Assembly (NCBI GenBank): GCA_032716605.1
Contig: CM064572.1
Location: forward strand, 44,292,703 to 44,356,702
Direction: 5' to 3'
Source of the DNA: Paralithodes platypus
Lineage: Eukaryota > Arthropoda > Malacostraca > Decapoda > Lithodidae
DNA: 64,000 bases
The position numbers were made by a program, and so were the translations under genes. Shown in pieces: positions 20,622 to 30,659 of this stretch. Below the pieces are notes generated by a model that had not been told where the DNA came from, did no database searches, and worked only from the letters and a program-made list of their open reading frames with translations. Each line of letters opens with the position of its first letter. The stretch's first letter is position 1.

Positions 20622-23600
20622 CTACCCCGGGTCTTCCACCCTCGATAAGCAATCTGCAATCACATTCTCAGAACCGGCAATATGGCGTATGTCTAGGTTG
20701 TATTCCTGCAACATTAATGACCACCTGGTCAGCCTCATATTCCGGTTATGGAATTGATTCAGGAACTTGAGGGGGTGATGGTCGGTGTAGATCACCACAA
20801 CTGGTCCATAGGCTAGAACATACACCTCAAAGTGCCTGAGCGCTAGCACAATCGCCAGCAGTTCCTTCTCAACTACTGAATAGTTCTTCTCCGCCGAGTT
20901 GAACTTTTTTGAGAAGAAACTGACTGGGTGCTCCAGCCCATCTTCGTCTGATTGCATCAGAACGGCACCAGCCCCCACACCACTGGCATCAGTTGCCAGC
21001 TGGAATGGTCGGCTAAAGTCCGGGGCCCTGAGGATTGGGTGAGTACACAACAGGTGTTTTACTAGCAAAAAAGCCCTCTCACACTCAGGCGCCCACTTAA
21101 ACTTTCTATCTTTGGCCAATAGGTCCGTCAGAGGAGCCAGCACAGTAGAATAGCCCTTTATAAAGCGGCGGTAGTAACCAATCATGCCCAAAAACCTCAT
21201 GATCTGCTTCTTGGTGGACGGCCTGGGGAAGTGGTTAAAAGCCAATATCTTGTTCTGTGGGGGGCACACCTGGCCCAAACCCACCATGAACCCCAGATAC
21301 TGCACGGTGGCCCGCACAAAATCACACTTTCCCAGGTTGACCACCAAGTTTGCCTTGCTTAATTTCTTAAATAGGGATTCTACATGTTCACAGTGGCTCT
21401 TGAAATCGTCATCGTAGATAATGACGTCGTCTAGGTACACGGTACAGTTCGGAATGTCAGCCACTAACTCGTTCATCAAGCTTTGGAAGGTCGCTGGTGC
21501 GTTCTTTAGACCGTACGGCATGACATTACAACGATATGTAGCACCATCCACCACAAAACCACACACCTCTTTCGCCCGTTCAGACAAAGGCACCTGCCAG
21601 TAACCTTTTACCAGGTCCACCTTGGTCAAGAACTTGGCCCTGCCAATCTTGTCTACACAGTCATCGACCCGGGGAAGAGGATATGGGTTGGTGGGAGTCA
21701 AGCCGTTTAGCCTGCGGTAATCAACACAGAAGCGCACCTTGCCATCCGGCTTAGGTTGCAGCGTTACGGGAGATGTCCACTTTACCGCCCCCTTCTCGAT
21801 CAGTCCCTGTTGCAACATATACTCCAACTCCGCCCGGAGGGCCGGAAGTTTAATAGGGGGCACCCTATAGGGCACTGATTTGAAGGGTGGGTGGTCTCCG
21901 ACGTCAACGTCGTGCACCTCCAGAGTAGTGAGGCCTGGGTGTTCCTCAAATACAGTAGGGTATAAACAAAATAGGCGCTCGACAGCCACACGCTGTTGCT
22001 CAGGTAGTTGTTGCAAATCCTCATGAGCCGCCTGTCTCGTGTTTCCCGCCCACTGATCTGCAGAAACATGATAATCCCAGTTGTCATCCACCTGCGCATG
22101 ACTGTCCCGTTCTCCTTCTCCACCTTGACTGCTGAAAGTCATCACGGGGACAGTGAAAGGCTCAGGTGGGCGCCTCACATACTCCTTCATCAGGTTGACA
22201 GGATATAACTGATTCCTCTTACGCCTGTCTGGAGTGTCCACCAGGTAATCTAAGTCCGAGAGCTTCTCTGCTACCCTATAAGGACCAGCATACTTTGCGG
22301 ATAAGGGGTGACCTACAAGAGGGAGTAGTATCAACACCTCCTGACCCACGTGAAACTCCCTGAGTTTCACCTTGTGGTCGTACCTGTCCTTCATGAGGGC
22401 CTGAGAGCCTACCAGATTGCGGCCAGCCAACTCCAGACTACGCAACATTCGTTCTCTACTCTCAAGTTCGACAGCACCGTCACTACACTTTAGAACCTCC
22501 GGGTCTTCTAGCTGCAATTTGCGAATATCTGAGGGAGCTAGCCTGTCTAAGTGTTTGCGAAACAACTCATGCCCTCCCCCAACATCGAACTTTGCATCCC
22601 GTTGCTCTCTCCGTGTATACCGTTGCTGCCTCCGAGTCTCTTTAAGCCCTGCCTCTACACTCTCAGTGACAGGTGGTGGTGCTTCTCCAGACTCTAATAA
22701 CGGTGCTAATACTGAGTCCCCGAGAAGCGCTGCTGGTACTAGACTCTCCACCGTATCAGCTTTCAGCACCTTCTCGTGACCGTTCCTCCGCTTATTTGAA
22801 GACTGTTGGTTAGGCTGTGACTCCCTGGATGCGAGAGATCTGGTTACAACACACACCATTGGTTGCACCTGACACTTCTCAACCCACTCCTGTTCCTCCC
22901 TACTCACGTCGGCCGGCTCCTCGGCAACGACTAAGGGTGAAACCTTAGAAACAGGCACCGCAAAGTCATTGCCGAGAAGGAGGTCGACGCCCCCAACAGG
23001 CAATTTCTCCACGATTCCCACATCCAGCTCGCGAGTCACACTGTCAACTTCAAGCTCCATTCTAACAAGCGGGTATGACCTAGTTGCATTAACTCCATGC
23101 ACCACAACTACCCGCGCCGCGTTTATGGGTCTACCAGTGAAATTCTTCAAGAGTGTCTGAGAGGCACCTGTGTCACGCAAAAGCTGTACCCCGTGCTTCT
23201 TGCCCCCCCACTTCACGCAGCCATGCCCTCTATGGTCGCAAAAGGCATCGCGGACAGGGTTCGAGCCTTCCGGATCCTTCTTCACTGGCGGTGCTCCATC
23301 CTCTGATCTTATGCCTCCAGCAAACACAGAAGACTTCTGGAACACCCCAATGCTGCGAGCAAATGACACAGCCGCCGTGGGAGGTCTGCTCGGACAAGCT
23401 TTTGCCATGTGCCCCTCTTTGTGACAGTGATAACACTCAAATTTCCCCTTGGACTTATACTGAGGTGTAAAAGTCCCCTGACCCATCTTAAACGGGGCGG
23501 TGCTAGGTTTGTGATCAGTCTTGGTGTCATTGCTTTTAAATTTATGTGTGTCCATATTCCAGGGAGGGGGAGGGTAACGCTCCTTAACGCCTACATCGTT

Positions 23601-24959
23601 TCTCTGTGCAGAGCCGCACCCCCGAATTAGTGACAACCGACGATCAGCCATCTCTGCTGCTTCTACGAGAGTTCTTGGGTTCTTCTCTTTAAGGTTTAAA
23701 GTCAAGTCGCCGCCCGTACACTTATAAAACTGCTCTAGAAGCATTAACTGTTTCATCTCATCAAACGTAGTTGTCTTCTCTGATCTGAGCCAGTTTCCCA
23801 TAGCGTCGGACAGGTCCCGGGCATGCTCCAAGAAGGTACTGTCTCGCCCCTTAGTCACACCCCGGAACTTTAACCTATATGTCTCGGGTTGTAGCTCATA
23901 TGCCCGCAGGACAGCCTCCTTGAGCTCCTCATAAACAACGCAGGACTCCAAAGACAGTGCATCGTAAGCCTTGAGCCCCTTACCTACGAGTCTAGAGGAC
24001 ACAAGGGCCGCCCACTTAACTTCAGGCCACTGATGCTCCCGGCACTTCTTCTCAAATCTATTGAAAAACTCTGTGACACCAGACTCGTCAAATACAGGGA
24101 CCAGTTTGAGAAGGTGCGACAGAGACTGATCATGCACACGGTTTCCAGTACTGAGTCGCTGTCCCGTCGTCTCAACACGAGACTTCTCTAAATCCATGTC
24201 GGCACAGTATCTTGTAGATTCTAGTTCAGTCCTAAGCTCAGCTTCCCTCGTCTGTTGCTGCATCCTTGCCAGCTCTTTTCTCTCTTCTATCTTAGCTAGC
24301 TCATTTCTCTCTTCTATCTTAGCTAGCTTTTTTCTCTCTTCTATCTTAGCTAGCTCTTTTCTCTCTTCTATCTTAGCTAGCTCATTTCTCTCTTCTATCT
24401 TAGCTAGCTCTGTCTGCTGTTGACTCTGATGTTGCATCTTTGCCATCTCGAGCTGAAAGAGCATCTCCGGGGTCAAACCTTGAGGAGGAGGAGGAGATGC
24501 AATTATGTTAGAAATACCCGGTGATCCCCCCAGGGGCAAACCACCCTGCCAGTCACTACCCACCTGCGGAAGCGTGCTCAGGGTCGGTACTCCAGTAGGA
24601 GGACTGGGAGTCGAGAGAAGGGGAGGCTCGGTCAAAGGGCTCTGAGCACTCACCCTACCTCGTACGCCAGTCACCCCACCCAGCACACACGTCATCAGGT
24701 CATCCTTGGTCATGCCACTAGTACATACATGACCGATAGCTGCGGCTAAGCACTGGAGACCGTACCGATTCACACCCACCAACCGGTCGGAAGTAACAGG
24801 CCATTGTAAAAAATTCCTTGCATCCTCCTCACTGTTCACCAAGTTAACAACCTGCCCATGCTGCTGCTCCTCAGCTTCTACATCACGTACTGTGTCTTCA
24901 TCCTGCACTGATCCGCTATAAGACATGATGCTCACTGAAGATTTTTCACTTTGATACAC
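20622..24959 (-). CDS. gag-pol: Gag-Pol polyprotein, Gmr1-like Ty3/gypsy, integrase core absent
   Basis: An uninterrupted 1445-codon frame; the natural start is probably Met12 (24926), aligned with the other copies. Gag: P-rich N-part, ELAKIEER repeats (184-230), capsid-like part with HQWPEVKWAALVS (309-321), SCAN-like segment (about 358-440, with MLLEQFYKC), and a CCHC knuckle at 509-522. Protease: DTGAS 596-600, LLLGNDF 660-666. Integrase: only the C-terminal GPY/F module, 869-930 (VGQEVLILLP, AGPYRV, VNLMKEYVRR). RT: about 1011-1300, with VDLVKGYWQ, MPYGLKNAPATF and YLDD at 1175-1178. RNase H: TDASG at 1323, VEKELLAI, YTDHHPL, and ADCLSR near the end. The integrase tail before RT is the Gmr1-type order. 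The missing HHCC and DDE core means it cannot integrate alone, though particle formation and reverse transcription look possible. Gag and pol share one frame. Confidence 0.93.
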   Translation of the reverse strand: MYQSEKSSVSIMSYSGSVQDEDTVRDVEAEEQQHGQVVNLVNSEEDARNFLQWPVTSDRLVGVNRYGLQCLAAAIGHVCTSGMTKDDLMTCVLGGVTGVRGRVSAQSPLTEPPLLSTPSPPTGVPTLSTLPQVGSDWQGGLPLGGSPGISNIIASPPPPQGLTPEMLFQLEMAKMQHQSQQQTELAKIEERNELAKIEERKELAKIEERKKLAKIEERNELAKIEERKELARMQQQTREAELRTELESTRYCADMDLEKSRVETTGQRLSTGNRVHDQSLSHLLKLVPVFDESGVTEFFNRFEKKCREHQWPEVKWAALVSSRLVGKGLKAYDALSLESCVVYEELKEAVLRAYELQPETYRLKFRGVTKGRDSTFLEHARDLSDAMGNWLRSEKTTTFDEMKQLMLLEQFYKCTGGDLTLNLKEKNPRTLVEAAEMADRRLSLIRGCGSAQRNDVGVKERYPPPPWNMDTHKFKSNDTKTDHKPSTAPFKMGQGTFTPQYKSKGKFECYHCHKEGHMAKACPSRPPTAAVSFARSIGVFQKSSVFAGGIRSEDGAPPVKKDPEGSNPVRDAFCDHRGHGCVKWGGKKHGVQLLRDTGASQTLLKNFTGRPINAARVVVVHGVNATRSYPLVRMELEVDSVTRELDVGIVEKLPVGGVDLLLGNDFAVPVSKVSPLVVAEEPADVSREEQEWVEKCQVQPMVCVVTRSLASRESQPNQQSSNKRRNGHEKVLKADTVESLVPAALLGDSVLAPLLESGEAPPPVTESVEAGLKETRRQQRYTRREQRDAKFDVGGGHELFRKHLDRLAPSDIRKLQLEDPEVLKCSDGAVELESRERMLRSLELAGRNLVGSQALMKDRYDHKVKLREFHVGQEVLILLPLVGHPLSAKYAGPYRVAEKLSDLDYLVDTPDRRKRNQLYPVNLMKEYVRRPPEPFTVPVMTFSSQGGEGERDSHAQVDDNWDYHVSADQWAGNTRQAAHEDLQQLPEQQRVAVERLFCLYPTVFEEHPGLTTLEVHDVDVGDHPPFKSVPYRVPPIKLPALRAELEYMLQQGLIEKGAVKWTSPVTLQPKPDGKVRFCVDYRRLNGLTPTNPYPLPRVDDCVDKIGRAKFLTKVDLVKGYWQVPLSERAKEVCGFVVDGATYRCNVMPYGLKNAPATFQSLMNELVADIPNCTVYLDDVIIYDDDFKSHCEHVESLFKKLSKANLVVNLGKCDFVRATVQYLGFMVGLGQVCPPQNKILAFNHFPRPSTKKQIMRFLGMIGYYRRFIKGYSTVLAPLTDLLAKDRKFKWAPECERAFLLVKHLLCTHPILRAPDFSRPFQLATDASGVGAGAVLMQSDEDGLEHPVSFFSKKFNSAEKNYSVVEKELLAIVLALRHFEVYVLAYGPVVVIYTDHHPLKFLNQFHNRNMRLTRWSLMLQEYNLDIRHIAGSENVIADCLSRVEDPG
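24270..24419 (-). repeat. 27-bp tandem repeat coding for (E/K)LAKIEER(N/K)
   Basis: About five to six in-frame copies of a nine-residue unit lie within the Gag coiled-coil-like region, alternating N and K at the last position. Elements 1 and 2 have different Q/E/R-rich sequence here. The expansion is private to this element or its subfamily. Confidence 0.9.
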
Positions 24960-25169
24960 AAAAAGAAGTACCCCAAACTCTTATACCACAATATTCACAA
25001 TAAAAAAATCTCGGAGACCGCTTAAGTGCTATATTACTTTGCTAAAAAATAATTCTTGCATGTCCTCAAAAAATATTCCACAAAATCAACAAATGTTCAC
25101 TGCCTAAACTGTGAGAAAAATCTGCACAATAACCTGCAATTATATGTCAGTTCACCAAATCCTGAGCTA

Positions 25170-25177
25170 GGTCGCCA
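25170..25177 (-). promoter_or_regulatory. Primer-binding site of element 3
   Basis: GGTCGCCA on the plus strand (TGGCGACC on the element strand), two bases inside the 5' LTR end at 25180. Confidence 0.65.
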
Positions 25178-25179
25178 TT

Positions 25180-26986
25180 TGTTACGATCGGGTCTCGTAT
25201 AAATCAGTGGCTCTTATACATTGGACTAGACTGGCATAAATGCAACAACGGAAACGCTAGATCCAACCCCTGATATATAATCCCGTCGAACAAAGAACAC
25301 ATATACCCTCCAGAGTTATATCTGCAATAGCGGGGTATCTTAATTCTCAGTATCTATGTCCTTCTACTATAGGCTGATGTTCTCTGAAACAGCCTATTAC
25401 CTATAACATATGGTTGCTTAGTCATGGTACATAAGGAAAAGATAGTTAACTTAATTAAATCACAAGAGTGATCTAATGCAAACAAGAAGAAGGTTTACTT
25501 AACGTTACTTTAATCAATAATATCTGTCACTCCTTTATGAAACAAAGTGTTGTAAAGTCCTCAAGCACCGAACAAGGAATCTTCTGAATAATGTCGGATG
25601 CTACTAAGAAGAACGTATCGGAAATGGAACCACAAAATAGCAGGAGGCAGGACAATGCACGTGTAGGCTAAATACACAAAAAGGCTGGACCTATAATGTT
25701 ATTGGACACAAGAATATTATAAGCGGTGCAACAGTAATAATGCTCGCCACGAAAAAGTAGTACTCCTATTAACAAAACCGGTCTATGCTGGTTGTGTCTC
25801 TCTACAGCAACCTAGACCTCAAAATGCTTGTGTAGAAATAATGGGTATGCATAAAAGAGTATATGATCTAATCCAGCTAATGTCTACCCGGGTTAATAAA
25901 GTCTAGCTGGGATGCACAAAGGTACAGAATTCTGGTGGAGCAAGGCAGCTCCTAGCCTAGTGTGGACCTTGGATCTGTGCGGCCTGATTACGTTAATATG
26001 AAGGGGTGCTCCCTTGAGGATTCTCGATCACAAGTATCGAGTATCCTCCTGGCGACCCTCAAAAGTAAAAGCAAATATAGTTAGAACAGTGTTGGGTGGA
26101 TTAGGCAAGCAGCCCTCACGCACTACACAGTCTAAACTCCAAGGTACACAGACAAAAGATCCACCCAGGTAACCCACAGAATCCGTAGTGTCGTGCAGCT
26201 CAAAAGTAGCGTACACTCAGTGAAAACACCAACAGCAAGGTACCTGATCCCTAGTCTAGCATTATTTAACCCTGTAGAAACATTAGTGATTGATGGAGAC
26301 AGTCCGAGCAATACAATCTCCCAAAAAGACAATGACTATCTTCAACCTTAGCCTAGTACATAAGAAATGTGAGATCCAGCATATAATACAGTCTGGCCAC
26401 CAATTCAAGGTGTGGATGCAGGGAACCAGAGGGGGATTGATATTACTAAAAGGTGAGGAAGTAGTGGAAATGATAGAGGCAGTAGAAGAGAAAGATTCTA
26501 AGACAAGAGTGTGGAACAGTTCAAGGGAGATGCTTAGAGTATGCTGTCTGGGACGGATCTGACCAGGATATTTCCAGGGACCGCATGGGTGGAGTCCCAG
26601 TTCGCAGGAATGGCACGAGGGCGCGCGACAGTCGCCCAGTAAGCAGCCGCCTAGTAGGCCGTGTTAGGCAGGAGGCAACGAATCCCGCGAGGCCTATGTA
26701 AGGGGGCCAGCCACGCGCCACTCACCACCAAGTCACACCACCTGGTCTCTCTCTCTCTCTCTCTCCCACTCGCCTTCCCATCATTCAACCACTTAACACA
26801 ATACTTTCAATTGACTAAATAAAATAGAAAGGATTGTGACAGACGAAAACAAAGAACAGTTCTGAACTGTCTGCAACACAAGCTTTCTTGAGAAGGAAAG
26901 TACACAATGACTGTAGCCACATGCTCTGCCCTGGCGAGTCCTAGCGAGTAAGCCATGCGGTTCTGGGGGAAGCGGTGAGCTTCACA
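25180..26986 (-). repeat. 5' LTR of element 3
   Basis: A 1807-bp LTR. It lacks the MITE present in the 3' LTR, so it preserves the ancestral TTAA at 25510-25513. It would supply the promoter, though I see no unambiguous TATA box. A CT-rich run lies near 26743-26765. Confidence 0.93.
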
Positions 26987-27084
26987 AAGTCAAGAAAAAT
27001 GTCCGGACGGAAGCCTCTATTCGAGAACGCCAGTCCCTTACACGATTATCATATGACTTAAAGTGCTTCAAACTCTGTGTGTCC

Positions 27085-28141
27085 AGGCATTATGGCTCGA
27101 ACGTCCCTTGATTTTGGCCATGTCACTCTTTCAACTCTGTGGGAGGCACTCGTTACAGATATTTCTGCCTTTTATCTCTCTCACTCACATAGAAAACAAG
27201 AAAATACACAATTATATATACCAGTTCCAGGTTGCTCACAGTTTATCTATCTATTTTTTTCAATTTTTTTTTCGACTCAAGACAGACCCCGAATTGGGAC
27301 AACACACCAGAAAACAATGAACACACAACAATACAAATTCACTGTACATCTCATATTTTTCTCTTTCATTAGTTTCCTGCAACAAACTTTCGCTCATATG
27401 TCAACACAGGGTACAGTCGGCCTAATAAGTCATGTCCCAGCTGTCATTACGTTTGGGTTGCTCTGTGCTGTAATACTGTCTGTCAGATGTTGAATAGGGT
27501 GGGTAAGTGTAGGATCATGTTCGTATATTTCACTCGATATGAAGACATGAAGCTTAGATATTGCTGATATCAATTATTGATCAACACATACTTGGTACCG
27601 AGCCATCACTTATTAGCGCGACTGTACATGAAATGGGGGACACAAACACATTATCTAGCGGGTTTAGTTCCAAGACTTCGCTCATGTATAGCAGTTATTC
27701 TCCTTTCTAGTTGCTATCCTTTGCAATGTACAGTAGGATGCCATAGTTCTAGCCAACTTCACCAATTTCTAATTATGGAAATATAGCTATGGACATGATC
27801 TATGAGTTTAATATTCTGTAGATCAAATACAAAACTATATGTACTATTTATTGAAAAGCAAGTTATATACCAAATTTGATCCAGATAGTTATAATTGCAC
27901 ACAGAAAAACATAGGGGGTCCACGAATTGTTATGAGTGTGCTAGAGACTATGGCATCTGAGTGTACGGTCGTGGAAATGTATGTTGTTCCAAGACTTCGC
28001 TCATGTACAGATTGTCAAGTGAAAGCAGAGTCCAGTATTCTTAGTCTTTATGATTGTATATGTAAACAATAAAATTATGGTTTATGCTTCAAAGTATGTG
28101 TTTGGAAGTGATAAAATGGTCAAAAGAATACTACTACAACA

Positions 28142-28178
<37 letters not shown>

Positions 28179-28690
28179 ATAATAATAATAATATAAGGCT
28201 ATTCCATGTTAATTTTCATGTATGCCTAAGTCTTCAAACAAAATTGATTCGGTTGGACACCTTGCTCGTGTATTGCATGTATTATCTTTTCCAGTTGCTA
28301 TTCTTTCCAATATATAGTCGTGGATATTAATTTTGTTTTCTGAATCCATCTCAGGCTGAATTGAATCTGCACATTTATTCTTTCACGGATAATTGCATTT
28401 TGGAGGTTCGATTAATCCATTGGGAGTTTCCAAGTGTATTCTATTTAATGACCATGAATATGCAGTATTCTCTTCCATAAAACTGTCTTTATTTCACCAT
28501 ACAAGATTCAATGAGGAGAACAAATCTTATCTGGTCTGCTATTTTATAGCTGGATTATACAGTATTTTTTGATCTATGTGGATGAGGGAGACAACAGATA
28601 ACACTTCCTGTGACGAGTGCCTCCCCCAAAGTAGAAAGAGTGGCAGGGCCAAAATCAAGGAATGTTCGAGTCAAAATGTACTTGTATTAA
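27085..28690. mobile_element. Candidate non-autonomous element with long inverted termini
   Basis: About 110 bp at 27085-27205 (CCTTGATTTTGGCC, then GGGAGGCACTCGT, then CACATAGA) recur inverted at about 28575-28680. Related single ends are at about 49330-49420 and, inverted, at about 34620-34690. The interior is AT-rich, with a TTCCAAGACTTCGCTCATGT motif at 27670 and 27988 and a diverged third near 28258. No coding frame stands out. I could not fix the outer borders or a target duplication, so the class is open. Confidence 0.45.
28135..28192. repeat. (ACT)n then (AAT)n microsatellite
   Basis: Runs of ACT followed by AAT, with interruptions. Confidence 0.9.
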
Positions 28691-28692
28691 CA

Positions 28693-28850
28693 TTGTAACT
28701 GTCTTGAGAGCGTAATGCATAAATGCGCGGAATTTCGGTGTGAGTATCCTAGGTTCGAGTTCTTGGAGAGCCACATGTATTTGTTGATTTCATTAATTGA
28801 GTTTAGAAGTAAAGGTGGTTGGTGACAAAATATGAATATTACTCTTGAAT
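28693..28850 (+). mobile_element. tRNA-like SINE II, copy a
   Basis: It begins AACTGTCTTGAGAGCGTAATG, has a box B-like GGTTCGAGTTC, and continues into ATTGAGTTTAGAAGTAAAG. Copies at 36384-36540 (minus) and 62715-62850 (plus) share start, box B and tail. It is probably a short tRNA-derived SINE. The anticodon arm is too degenerate to name the tRNA. Confidence 0.6.
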
Positions 28851-29202
28851 TTAATATGACATTGATTTATTCATACTGCTGTTCTTAAAACAAATTAAGT
28901 TTAGTTGTTTCTTATGACTTTCATTCACATACTCGTAACTAATCTTGGTTTATCATTACACATCCAATATTCTTTACCGTTATCATGAGCTTATTATGCC
29001 TATTATATATTTCATTTATTCTGTCACATTGTTATCACATGTGTCACTCTTTACCTTTACAAACACCAACACACACACACACACATAGGTGAATCAAATA
29101 GGTGAATACACACACACACCTTCTCTCCCTCCCTCAACTGTATTTCTTCTTCTCTCATATATCATATACATTCATTACTTCCAACCTGTAATTCACCCTC
29201 TC
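28851..29202. other. AT-rich spacer with CA tract
   Basis: No gene is seen. A (CA)n run lies at about 29070-29085 with a second near 29110. Confidence 0.6.
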
Positions 29203-30659
29203 TGACATTCTAGCCATTCAGTGCATGAAGGTGAAGTTCTTAGCAGAATCAGATGTACCCAAGAGGATGTAGGAAAAATAATAGATAAGTTAAATAGGTT
29301 CAAGTCATCCGGCCCAGATGGCTTTCTTCCTCGAGTTGTACGTGAAGTGCGAGTTGAAATTGCACCTTTCTTAGCAGACATCTTCGATAAATCACTAGAA
29401 AATGGAGAAGTCCCTGAAGACTGGAAACTGGCCAATGTGACCCCAATCTTTAAGAAAGGGGATCACGAGTGTCCCAAGAATTATCGTCCAATTAGCTTGA
29501 TTTCTATCATAGTAAAACTCTTAGAAGGGATAAAGTAGACAAAATAGTTGACAACCTAGAAATCCACAATTTAATTACAGATTTCCAGCATGGATTCAGG
29601 CGACATTGATCATGTTTTATCAATTTGCTGGAATTTGTCCATGAAATGCTATGTGAGTATGACAAAAGTAGAGCCATTGACATCCTTTAGTTAGATTTTC
29701 AAAAAGGTTTTGACAAAGTGCCTCATGGCAGGCTAATGTAAAACATGAGTGCACTAAGTATCAATACAGAGGTCACAAATTGGATAGAAAGTTGGCCAAC
29801 AGGTAGATAACAATGAGTGGTAATCAATGATGTTTCTTCTGTTCCGCAGAAATTTGTCTGTGGCCCACTTCTGTTTATCATATGTCAGTGACATAGATAT
29901 TGGTCTGTTGAGTGTGATCTCCAAGTTTGCAGATGACAAAAAGCTTGGAATGAATGTGAAAGACCCCAAAGGGGTTGAACAGCTCAGGATGGACCTCAAC
30001 AGGCTAGGTCAGAGACATGACAGATGCCTCTAAACTTGGAAAAGTACAAGATGATACATATCGGCCAAGCAAACCCCAATTCAGGCTATTCACTATTGGG
30101 AATGCCTCTGGAAGTGACTACTTGGAAAAGGATTTGGGTGTTTTGATTAGAAGTGACCTAAAGTTTTCAAAGCAGTGCATTGAAGTAGAGAAGAAAGCTC
30201 AGAAATTATTGGGCTATATTAAGAGGCAATTTAAGTATAGAAACAACGCTCTCATACGGCCTCTCCTGGAGTATGCTGCTCAATTCTGGTCTCCAGCACT
30301 CAGGAAAGATATAGAGCGACTGGAAAGAGTACAAGCTAGGACTACAAAACTTGTTCCATTGCTTAGAAGAATGAGCTATGAGGACCGGTTGAGAGCATTT
30401 AATCTCTTCCCGTTGGAGACACAGAATATGAGGTCAGTTCATTGAAGTTTTTAAAATACTTAATGGGTTTGACAACGTACATTATAGCAAAATGTTTAGC
30501 CTTAATAGGAATACAACACGCAACCATGGCTGCAAATTAGAATTGAAAAGGTTCAGCACTAGTATCTGTGGACACTTTTTCACATATAAGATATGTTCTA
30601 CCTGGAACAAACTTCCCTCCGAAGTTGTAAATAGTTGTTGTTGTTGTTGTTGTTGTTCC

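Larger units (their letters stand above)
17701..26986 (-). mobile_element. Ty3/gypsy element 3 (Gmr1-like, nearly intact, integrase core missing)
   Basis: A complete minus-strand element: 5' LTR 25180-26986, primer-binding site, one gag-pol frame 24959-20622, polypurine tract, 3' LTR 17701-20142. AAGT flanks both ends (17697-17700 and 26987-26990). After removal of a 627-bp insertion from the 3' LTR the two LTRs are both about 1.8 kb and differ at roughly twenty positions by eye, so the insertion is recent. The internal region is about 5.0 kb, short for gypsy because the integrase HHCC and DDE domains are absent. There is no envelope gene. Confidence 0.95.

Noticed and set aside
24196..24423. 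Plus-strand frame with SSILASSFL repeats
   Set aside because: Antisense shadow of the ELAKIEER repeat in gag-pol.
17701..26986. Possible endogenous retrovirus with envelope
   Set aside because: No open frame follows pol; only about 460 bp of non-coding DNA precedes the 3' LTR.
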